The position numbers and the translations under genes were made by a program. A stretch of 46,650 nt of DNA from an uncultured Acidimicrobiaceae bacterium (GTDB lineage Bacteria; Actinomycetota; Acidimicrobiia; Spongiisociales; UBA5794), in assembly GCA_947258985.1 (NCBI GenBank), contig CAMYKI010000001.1, forward strand, positions 1 through 46,650. Direction: 5' to 3'. Position 1 is the stretch's first letter; every line of letters begins with the position of its first letter. Positions 1 to 12,000 of this stretch are shown here, one piece after another. The notes beneath the pieces were generated by a model. That model searched no databases. It was given only the letters and a program-made list of their open reading frames with translations, and was not told where the DNA came from.

Positions 1-3000
1 AATCCGTTTGATACGACGGGTGAGGCGGATGGTCCGTTCCAGATTTCTGCTGAGGTGGATGTTGTTGGTGAGGGCACCACCAATCTGGTTGCCGACTTCG
101 TCATCCAGAACACGGTTCCCCAGCCGATCATCTCCGTTGATCCCTCGTCTATCGACTTCGGCCAGGTTGATGTTGGCGACACCGGTGGGCCGGTAACAGT
201 CACGGTGTCGAACATCGGCACAGCCGACCTCCAGATCACCGACCTGGGAGCTCTGGCTCCATTCGATACGCCGACAACGGACTGTGCTACCGCCGTGACT
301 CCTGGTGGATCGTGCACCATCGACGTGACGTTTGCGCCGGCTGCCTTTGGTCCGGCGGCAGAGAACCTGCAGATCAACTCCAATTCGGTGACGGGCACGG
401 TCACGTTGATCCCGCTTTCCGGGTTCGGCTATGTGCCGGCTCCAGGTGTGGACCTGAACCCGACCAGCCTGACCTTCGCCGAGACGAACGTCGGCGACAC
501 CGCGGTTGCCCAGCAGGTGACCCTCACCAATAGCGGTGATGCCGATCTGGACATCTCCAGCATCACCACGACCAATGGTGACTTCGGGCTATCGGACGAC
601 TGCCCCACAACCCTCGGCGCCGGCACCAGCTGCACCATTGATGTCGACTTCACGCCTACTGCCGACGGACCGGTCGCCGGCGATCTCGAGGTTGCTTCCA
701 ACGCAACATCGTCGCCCGACGCGGTTGCGCTTTCCGGTGAGGGCAATGTTCCCGCTCCGGCGGTAGCGCTCGACCCGGCGAGCCTGGTGTTCCCGCTGAC
801 GAACGTAGGGGACTCGGCGGCTGCCCAGCAGGTGACATTGACCAACAATGGTGACGGCGACCTGGACCTCCTCGACTTCGGTGCGACCAACATCGACTTC
901 GGCGTGTACAGCGCAGCATGCCCGGGCACACTGACGCCGGGCGCATCGTGTGTCATAGATGTCGACTTCACGGCAACTACCGCGGGGCCTGCATCGGGTG
1001 ACGTCTATGTCGAGACGAACGCCTCATCGTCGCCGGACACGGTCGCGGTGAGCGGCGAAGGCTTTGAAGCCGAAGAGTTGACGCTGGTCTACTCGCTGTC
1101 GAGCGACCGTTCGTCACCGATGCCGCTCGACGGCGCCGTAGTCAGCGGCGACATCTGGGTCTTCGTTGATCCGGTCTTCCCGACAACGCCGATCAACTCT
1201 GTCGAGTTCAGCTTCGACGGTCCGGTGACCCAGGTGGAGAGCCTGGTCCCGTATGACTTTGCGGGGACCGGTTTCGGGACCCCATATCCGTTCGAAACCA
1301 CTGGTGAGACCGACGGGCTCCACAACATCGGGGCCGACGTCAATCTGTCCGCCGGCGGCACGCTTGTGCTCAGCGCCGACTTCGAGATCGACAACTCGTT
1401 CGGTCTGGCAACCGTGGGAATCACGCCCGGCGCCGCCCTCGGTGCCAGCACCTATGACGGTGATGCCTTCCAGATCACAAACACCGGCACAGTGAACATC
1501 GAGCAGGTCGTGATTGATCTCTCGAATAGCTTCCTGCCCGACATGGTGTTCGATCCGGTGGGCACGGCAGGCGACAACACCGCCAAGTGCGTCGAGCCCA
1601 ACAACGGTCTCAGCGACAACGTCGGATATGTGACTCCGGCGAACCCGTGTGTGAGCCCGTTCTCGGGCGGATCGGGTGTTGACGGCTACAGCACAGTCAC
1701 CCTCGACTTCAACGGATTCGGGCCTGGTGAGACGTTCGTGTTCTCCACGGATGTGGACCCGACAACGATCAAGGGCTTCTCTGCGGCCGGCAACGCCGGC
1801 GCCATCTCCGGTCTCGAGTTAGCAGGGGCAACAGCGACGGTGACCTTCGCCGATGGTGTCGAGGCAAGCCAGACATTCGGTGACGGCTCTGACGGTGGCG
1901 GCGTCGCCACCGTGCCGTCCGGCGCTGCCGGGACACCAACGCTTTCGGTCTCCGGAGCGACGCTGAGCCCAACGACGTTGTCCAACGGCGCCACGGCGGC
2001 GACCGTCCCGGTCGACGCCCAGACCATCTTGATCAGCGGCCCGGCGAACTCCACGGTGACGCTGATTCACGTCAGCGGTGACCTCGAAGACGAGCCCTCC
2101 GGCGGCTACAACGATCTCGAGGATTACGAGATCAACGAAGCCGACACTGTCGAGTACATCAATGTGGTGCTCGACGGCTCCGGCAACGGGTCGGCTCCGG
2201 TCACGCTGTACGACGGGATGAACTACTTCCGAGCTGCTGTCGCAGCGGCGGGCGAGACAGGCGAGAACTCCAACGTCGTCATCCTCGAACTCGGCATCGT
2301 TCCCGGCGATGACCCGGCGGTGCTGGTTGAGATCACTCCCGGTGGCGACCTCTCCGGCGGCACGAGCACCTTCCTACCCGGTTCGTTCTCCATTGCCAAC
2401 GTGGGCGACGAGCCGATCAACAGCGTCGAGATCGACATCTCGGGTTCGTTGTTCCCGAACCTCGTGTTCGACCCGGTTGGTCTTGCCGGCGACACCGATG
2501 CTTCCTGCCTCGAGCTGGACAGCGGCGCCGTCGCAACCGGCTATCAGGCCCCGTTCAACCCGTGCGCGGATCCATATTCGGATGGCAATGACACCGATGG
2601 CTACAAGGTGATAACCCTCGGTTTTGACGACTTCGATCCGGGGGAGACGATCACGTTCCACGCCGACGTCGACCCGCATTCAATCCAGGGCGCCAGCGGG
2701 GCTGCCTCGTCGGGCAAGATCAACGGCACCGAGCTGTCCGGCTCAATGGTGACCGTCGACTTTGCCGGCACCGGCACCATCGTTGGTCGAGTCTTCAAAG
2801 AGGACGACAGCGTCGGTGGTTCGGAAGCGACCGTGACAACCGTCGCTACGCCGACACCGCTCATCACGCCATCTGGCGTCGCCGTGGCGCCGACCGGCTT
2901 CAGCAACGGCGCCTGGGCTGGCCAGGTCACTGCCGCTGCGCAAACGATCGACCTCCTTGGCCTATCCGGGCAGACGGTACGCCTGATCCAGGTCGACACG

Positions 3001-6000
3001 GACGTCAACGGCATCGTCTCCGGCTCTCCGGCCCCCTACGAGGCCAATGAAGCCACCGCAGTGGTTGAGCACACGGTCACCCTTGACGGAACCGGCTCCG
3101 GTTCGATCGCGGTGACCCTCACCGACGAACTCACCTACTTCATGGCTACCAGCCCGAGCGCCGGCACGACGTCGGTCGCCTCGAGCTCGCTGTACCTGCA
3201 ACTGTTGAGCCAGCCGAATCCGCCTGATGCCGCTCTCACCATTACACCCGGCGCGGACATCGACGCCAGCACTTTTGCCGCCGACTCGTTCGCTGTGACC
3301 AATACGGGTTCGACGACGATTACGACGGTGCATGTCGACCTGTCGACGGCGCTCTTCCCGGACGTGGTCTTCGACCCGGTCGGCAGTGCCGGTGACATCA
3401 CCGCCAGCTGTCTGCTGCCACACAGCAGCAGCGACGATGTCGGGTACACAGACCCTGGTGATGAGTGTGTTGATCCGTTCTCGGACGGTGACGCTTTGGA
3501 CGGCTACAAGCTGGTCACACTCAGCTTCACCGACTTCGATCCCGGCGAGTCCTTCGTGTTCACCGTTGACGTCGATCCGTCATCGATCAAGGGCTTTGCA
3601 TCCGCCGGCAACGCCGGCGCTATCTCCGGCCTCGAGCTGGCCGGAACCACCTTCACGGCAGTTGGCCCGAACGGCACCGCTTCAGCCCGGACCTTCGGAG
3701 ATGGCTCCGCGGGCGGAGGAATCGGAGCTACGACGAGCGAGAACCCGCCAGGGGTCACCCTCGAGGTTGTCGATGTCGCCCTTGGCGCCACCAGCTTCAG
3801 TAACGGAGCGCTCGGTGCATTCGTGACGGAAACCGCCCAGACGGCGTTGGTTACGGGCCCGGATGGTGCCGCGGTGACTCTCATCGTTGTCAATGCCAAC
3901 CTCGAAGATGAGCCCGATGGCGGGTTCAACGCTCTCGATCCCTTCGAGCGCAACAAGGCACAGTCCGTGACGTACATCGATTCGACGTTCGGTGGCGACG
4001 GCACGGTCGAGATTCCGTTCACCGTCAGCGACGTGGATGGGGAAACGACGTATCTGCTTGCAGCAGTTGACGACACCTCGGGCCCGACGGTTGGAGCCCA
4101 TAACCAGGTGAGCGTTCCGGCATACCTGGAGTTGACCGATGCACCGCCACCGGCTGGTGAGGTGCTGTACCGGGTCAACAATGGTGGTCCGGCGCTGGCA
4201 GCTACCGACGGCGGTCCCGACTGGGAGGCCGACCAATCGGCAGCCAACGCCGGGGGCGCCGCCGCCACCGGGATCCCCTCGCCGTACCTGAGTGCGGCCT
4301 ACACCGACGACAACACATTCGGCGACACCGATGAGGTAATCAGTCTTGATTCCTCGGTGCCGGGATATGTCCCCATTGAGCTCTTCACCATGGAGCGCTG
4401 GGATCCGGGTACCGCCGTTGACAACAACGAGATGACCTTCGAGTTCGATGTCGCTTCCGGTGTCGAGTACGAGGTCCGTCTCTACCTGGCCGAGATCTGG
4501 GACAACATCGTCACAGATGGGCCGAGGATCTTCTCGGTCGATGTCGAGGGCACCACCTACGGCCCAATCGACGTTCACGCCACCTACGGTGCAGACGTCG
4601 GCGTGATGTTGGCCTACCCGGCCCAGGTCGCCGATGATTCGCTCACGGTGACCTTCCTCCACGACGCAGAGAACCCGTCCGTGAAGGGCATAGAAATCCT
4701 CGCAGCCGGTGAAATTGTCACCGGTAATCTGCCACTGACCACCGACACCGAAGCAGACGGTGCCACGGCGGGCGACCCGGTTGAGACAACCGTTGATCCG
4801 CCGTCGTCCGGCGGAGTGTATGACGGCTCGCTGAGTGAGGGGCCGATAACTGCGTCGACACCGATCGGGTTCGAGCTGTTCGGCCAGCAGGTGTCGATTT
4901 CCGTCACACCGGATTCTCCGGGCTCGGCCGATCCGTTCGGAGTTGTGTTCGAGCTCGACGCCTCGATCCTGCCGGTCGACTGGGCCGATGTAGAGGTATT
5001 CAAGGACGGGGTGCTGGTTGAAGAGTGTCCCGGTGATCCCTGCGAGACCAGCCGGGTCGAACTCGGCAGCGGCAATCTCCAGATCGCAATCGAGTCGAGC
5101 ACCTTCAGCGAATGGACCTTTGGATTTGTTCCACCGGTCGATCTCGAAGCCGATCAATCGTTTGTCGATTTCGCCGACGTGCCTGTTGGGACCACACCGA
5201 CGGTTGACGTCACCTTTACCCATACCGGGACGGCGGGATCTGCACAGATCACGGTTGACCCTGCCGACATCACCATCGCCGGTGCCGCGGAGCTGACCAT
5301 CGGGTCAGCGCCGACTACGACTCAGGTGCTGGATGCCGGGCAGAGCTTTGTCGTCACTGTGGAGTACGCACCTACGTCGGCTCCGGCGTTGCACAACGCG
5401 ACCCTGTCGGTGGACCATGACGGCGCCAACAGCCCGACGGAGGTTGTGATCGCAGCCAACACCATCGCCGGCCCAACGCCGGGCGATGTGCTGTTCCGGG
5501 TGAATGGCGGCGGCGATACCGTCACCGACACTCCGGACTGGACTGCAGACACCAGCGGCGCGCAGTCGGTTTATCTGACGTCGACGGGGCACAGCACCTA
5601 TGGCGGTGTCGCCGTCAACACCGTTGATGGCACGGTCCCCGCGGGGACTCCGCTGGCGGTATTCGCCCAGGAACGCTGGGACGACGTCGGTGGCGACGAG
5701 CTGCTGTGGCAGTTCCCGGTACCGACCGGGACCCTCGTCGAGGTCCGTCTCTATCTGGCTGAGGCCTACGATCAGATCACCGCTCCCGGTGGCCGGGTCT
5801 TCGACGTGACGGTGGATGGTGCGTTGCCTGCCGAGTTCGACGATCTCGACCCCTTCGCCCTGGCCGGTGGCCTCGGCATCGGAACGATGGTTTCGACCGA
5901 GATCGTTAGTGATGGCAGCGTTGACCTCGAGTTCATCCACGGCACGCAGAATCCGGCTGTGCGAGGTCTCGAAATCTTCGTGGCGGGGGCTCAGCCCAAT

Positions 6001-9000
6001 GTGCTCGGAGTAAGCCCGGGTGCGCTCAACTTCGGCTCTGTCCTAGTCGGCAGCTCGACCACCCAGTCGGTGACACTCACCAACCTGGGTGATCCGGCAG
6101 TGCCCGATGCGACGATCGCGGTCAACAGCGTGGCGCTGGCCAGCGATACGGTGTTCTCGATCACCGGCCAGCCGGGTCTGCCGTTCGACCTGTTGCCGGG
6201 CGCTTCCACCACGGTGGAGGTGACCTACAACCCGCCCTCGGTCGACAGCAATCTCGACACACTGACTATCGGTTCCACCGCCGACAACAGCTCGGTCGAC
6301 ATCGCCGTCCAGGGCACGGCGCTCAGCGACATTCCGATCAGCTTCGGCTCTGCCGGACTGACCGGAGAGAGCCTGAGCAACCCGACCTCGCTGGACTTCG
6401 GGCCCGACGGCAGGCTCTACGTGACCCAGCAGAACGGGATGATCTACGCCTACACCATCGCGCGTGATGGCGCCCCAGCCGGTTCAGGTGCGTACTCGGT
6501 GACGAACACCGAGCCAATCGACCTGGTGAAGAACATCCCGAACCACAACGACGATGGCACTCTCAACACGGGTGAGACCAACCGTCAGGTGACCGGGATC
6601 CTCGCGAGCGGCACCGCGGCCAACCCCGTGCTGTATGTCACCTCTAGCGATCCCCGGATTGGTGCCGGCGGCAGTGGTACGGACGAGAACCTCGACACCA
6701 ACTCCGGGGTTATCTCCAAGCTGACCTGGAATGGTGCTTCGTGGGACAAGGTCGACGTGGTGCGCGGCTTGCCGCGATCTGAGGAGAACCATGCCACCAA
6801 CGGCATGGCGCTCACGCCAGACGGCAACACGCTATATGTGGCACAGGGTGGGCACACCAACCAGGGTGCCCCGTCGAACAACTTTGCGCAGACGCCGGAA
6901 TACGCACTCTCTGCGGCCATCCTCGAGGTGAATCTGGCGCTGATCGACTCGGCACACGGCGGTGCCTACGACCTGCCGACGGTGGGCAGGGCTGCAGGTG
7001 CGGTGCCCTTCGGCGGCAACGACGGCGCCACTCAAGCAGTCTGGGATGTCGACGGTCCGGTTCAGGTGTACTCACCTGGCTATCGCAACCCGTACGACGT
7101 TGTGTTGACCGAGGACGGCAACCTGTACACATTCGACAACGGTCCCAACGGTGGTTGGGGTGACGTGCCGGTCACCAGCGGTGGCCTGTGCACCAACACC
7201 AGCAACGAACCCGGTCAGACTGCGCCGGACAACCTGCACTACATCAGCGGTGAGGGTTACTACGGCGGCCATCCGAACCCGACCCGGGCCAATACCGGCC
7301 TCGTGGCTGGTGCAGTGGATGGCACCCCGCCCTATGACACCTCGGTCGAGTGCACTTACCTGACGTCGAACGGCAATCCGCCACGCCCCGATGGGTCGCT
7401 GGCGACCGTCGGCTCGTCGACAAACGGGCTTGCCGAGTACACGGCGTCCAACTTCGGTGGCGCCATGCAGGGTGACCTGCTGGCGGCAGCATTCAACGGC
7501 AACATCTACCGGATGAAGCTCACCGCGGCTGGGGATGATCTGGTGGGCCTGACCACCGATCCCAACAACCCGGAGCAGGCATTGTTCAACGGCTTTGGTG
7601 CCACGCCGCTCGACGTGGCTACCCAGGGCGATGGCGACGTCTTCCCGGGCACGGTGTGGGCGGCCACCTACGGGGCCAACAACATCACGGTGTTCGAGCC
7701 GGCCGACTTCGGTACGTCTTGTACCGGTGCGTACAACCCGGCCCTCGACGAGGACAGCGACAACTACGACAACGCCGATGAGATCGACAACGGCACCGAC
7801 CCATGCAACGGCGGCAGCCAGCCGACGGACTGGGACGGTGACTTCACCAGCGATCTCAACGACCCGGACGACGACGATGACACGATTCTCGATGTCAACG
7901 ATGCGTTCGCTCTCGACCCGAACAACGGGTTGGTCACGACGGCGCCGTTGCTGTACCCGCTCGATCTGAACTCAGTGGGTGTGAGCGAACTGCCTCCGTT
8001 CGGAACGTTCAAGAACGTCGGATTCACCGGCTTGATGCTCGATCCTTCGGGAACGACGGACTATCTGACTCAGTTCGACGAGGGCAACCTCAACGTTGGT
8101 GGCGCTACCGGCGTGTTCAGCGCGGACTTCTCCTCAGACGGCGATGCGACCAACAACGACCAGGACAATGCGTTCCAGTTCGGTGTTGATCCCACATCAC
8201 TCGCCGGAGAGTTCACCGTGCATGTGCAGACGGTGCAGCCTTTCCCGAGCGTGGCCATCCCGACCAACTACCAGTCGGTGGGCTTCTACATCGGAAACGG
8301 TGACCAGGACAACTACCTGAAGCTGGTGGCCAACGCCAACGGCGCCGGTGGTGCCGGTACCGTCGGTACCGGCGGGTTCCAGCTGGGCGGCGAGGTCGCA
8401 GGCTCGTTCTCCTCAGCGGCGAGCGTGGCCGATTCCGGGGTTGTCGGAGATGCGGTCGACATCGACCTCTACCTGGCTGTAGACCCGACGGTTGTCGGCG
8501 ATCCGACTGTCGACGGGTACTACCGGATCAACGGCGGTCCGCTCAATGCAGTGGGCTCGACGACGATCCCGGCCGGGTGGCTGGCGGGTCCGGACGCATT
8601 CGCCGTCGGTCTCATCTCTACGTCGCTCGGTGCAGGTCCGATCACTCCCGCCTGGGAGCTGGTCGAGATCTCGCTCGGTGCACCCGACACCACCGCACCG
8701 GCGGCGCCCACCAATTTGGTGGCCACCGGGTCCGATGGACAGGTGAGCCTGGACTGGGATGACAATGCCGAAGGTGATCTCGACGTATACAGCGTGTACC
8801 GCTCGGAGACGACTCCAGTGGACACGTCGGGCTTGCCGATTGCCCAGCCGACCGACTCGGAGTACCTGGACACTCTTGTGACTAATGGCACCACGTACCA
8901 CTACGCGGTTACAGCACGGGACACGTCGCTCAACGAGTCGGCAGCGTCCAACGAGGACGATGCGACTCCGATGGCGCCGTCCGGTTCGGCTCTGTTCCGT

Positions 9001-12000
9001 ATCAATGTCGGCGGCGACGAGGTCGCCGCAGCGGACGCGTCGCTGCCAATGTGGGCGGAAGACACCGACGCCAACCCGTCGAGCTATAGGACCAACGGTC
9101 AGAATGTCTACTCGGCCTCGGCCGGCAACGCCTATCCGGGCCCGGTCGATATGACCGACCCGTCGATTCCGGCGAGCGCTCCCATCGACGTGTTCGAGAT
9201 CGAACGCTGGGACCCGGGTGCGTCGGGTGACTTGCTCACAGATGAGATGCAGTGGGACTTCCCAGTTGCGGCCGGAACCGAAGTCGAGGTCACCCTGCTC
9301 TTTGCAGAGTTGTTCAGTGGCAACGATGCAGTCGGGGACCGCGTCTTCGATGTCCAGATCGAGGGTGGCACTCCGGCGGCGCTTGATGACCTCGATCCGT
9401 TTGCAGTGGCCGGCGCCAAGGGTGCCTTTGCGGTATCGCATGTCGTTGCTGTCGGAGTCGATGGCAACCTAGACATCGACTTCATCCACAGCGCGAACGA
9501 CCATCCGGCGCTCAAGGGGATCGAAGTCAAGATTCCCGAGCCGCGAGCGATCCAGGTGATCTCGCCCACCGCGGGCGAAGTCATCGTGGGCGATGAGGTC
9601 ACGGTTGAGTGGACCACCAGCGGTGGCCTGTTGGGCGATGATCACGTACATCTGGATCTCAACGGCGTTTACCAGGGCTCCCTGCCGCAGAACGACACGT
9701 TCACGTTTACCGCGGTTGCCCCGGGCCCGCAGACGCTGGTGGCTACGGTCGCCAATTCGACTCACACCGAGTACACCAATCTCGAGGCGTCGGTGACGGT
9801 GAACTTCACCGTCGAGGCGCCGCCGTCGCCCGTGCTCTACCGGGTTAACGCAGGTGGTGGCGAACTGCCGGCGCTCGACGGTGGCCCGGTGTGGGCGGCC
9901 GATGATGGCTCACTCGTTGGCGGTAGTAGCACGACCGGCGGGTACGCCAATACCAACGGCTCGGATGCTTCCGTGCCGGCGACGACGCCGAACGCGGATC
10001 CGGACAACGTCTTCCTCAGCGAGCGCTACGGAACCGATGCAGGCGACCCCATGCAGTGGGACTTCCCGGTCACATCCGGCGAGCTGGTCGAAGTACGGCT
10101 GTTCATGCACAGCGGATGGAATGGCGCAGACCAAATTGGAGAGCGCGAGTTCGACGTGACTGCGGAGGGGATCCAGATTCTCGATGACTATGACCTCGTC
10201 GACGACGTCGGGCACCGGGTTGGTGTGATGAAGTCGATAGTTGTCACATCTGACGGCAATATCGATATCGACTTCGGACACGTAACAGAGAACCCGGTCG
10301 TCAACGCAGTCGAGATAGTCACGGTCGACTCCAACCCGAGCGGCCTGACCGCTAATCCGAACCCGATCGACTTCGGTACGGTCGATGTCGGTGTAGGCGG
10401 CGATGCGGTTGTCACCCTGCAGAACGCCGGACTGGCGGCCGGGCCCTCGGTGGTCATCGACAGCACCGGCTTCGGGGTTCTGACCAACATCGTGGACGAC
10501 GCCGTCTTCCCGATCGTGCTGTTCCCCGGCGACACCCAAGATGTCACCCTGACGTGGTCACCGCCGGCGACCGAACTGTTGGGTGGCACGTACTTCATCA
10601 ATAGCAACGGCAGCAACGACCCGCTGGCAGTGAGCGTGGTTGGCGAAGCCGTGGTCCCGACGAATACCGATCCGACCGTCGACCCGATCGCCGACGAGTT
10701 CATTGCCGAGATGGACACCTTGAGTGTCACCTTCGGCGCAGACGACTTCGACGGCGATACGTTGACGGTCACTCAGACCGGTCTTCCGCCGTCGGCCACC
10801 ATCACCGACAATCTCAACGACACCTACACGCTGGAGTGGGCGACCAACCTTGCCGACTCCGGGGAGTACGACGTCGTTGTCGAGGTTGACGATGGCAACG
10901 GCGGCGTCGTCACCGAGGACTTCTTCCTGAGTGTCAGTCAGACACTGTCCGGTGACGTCGCATATCGCGTGAACGCGGGTGGCGGTACCGTCAGTGATAC
11001 CCCTGACTGGACCGCCGACACGACCGGAAGCAACTCGCTGTATCTCGTTGCGGCTGGCAACAACCAGTCCGCTACAACGGGTGACACGATCTCCGTCGCT
11101 CACGCCACGGTTCCTGCGGGCACACCACAGGGAGTGCTGAACGTTGAGCGCTGGAGTGACGGTGGATTGCAGTGGGAGTTCCCGCTGGCTGAAGGCGCCG
11201 AAGCCGAGGTGCGGCTCTACTTCGTCGAGACGTATGTGAACGGAGACGGTCTACGCGAGTTCGACGTTGAAATCGAGGGCGTCCAGGTTCTCGACGACTA
11301 CGACATCCACGCTCTGGTGGGTCACGATGCCGCCATCGTCGAGGACTTCCTCGTGACGATGGGAGCCGGTGACAACACGCTGGATATCGACTTCACCAAT
11401 GTCACCGACAACACGGCGATCAAGGGAATCGAGATCATCGTTGTCAATCCGGCCCCGGCTGCGGATCTGCTGGTGAACGTAGGCGGACTCAATTTCGGCG
11501 ACGTTGCAGTCGGCGCCGCCAGCGCTCCGCAGACGGTCACCTACACCCATCCCGGACTGGTGGGTACAGCGGGCATAGAGATCACAAATGTGGTCATTGG
11601 TGGCGCCAATACTGCCGACTTCGCGCCAAGCCCCACGTCATCGGTAGTGCTGGCACCTGGTGACAGTCACGACATCGATGTGACGTTCACCCCTGGGGCA
11701 CCTGGAGCCCGGTCGGCTTCGCTGGACACTACCGAGACCGGTTCGGTCTCAGGTGGCAACAGCGTGCCGCTGGCTGGCAACGGCGTCAGCAACAACGCGC
11801 CGACGATCGATGCGATCGATGACATTCAGGTCTCAGCGGGCGAGCCGGTTGGGTTTGCGGTCAACGCAACGGACCTGGACGTTGCAGACACGATCGTCCT
11901 GGGCATCAGCTCGACACCCGCCCTGCCGGCGGGGGCTGTGTTCACCGACGTTGGTGACGGAACCGGCAGCTTGAACTGGCCGACCACGGCCGGAGATGTC

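Noticed and set aside
3682..5223. Antisense frame of 513 residues inside the giant surface gene
   Set aside because: The sense strand has continuous recognised domains; long antisense frames are common in high-GC DNA and this one has no domain pattern.
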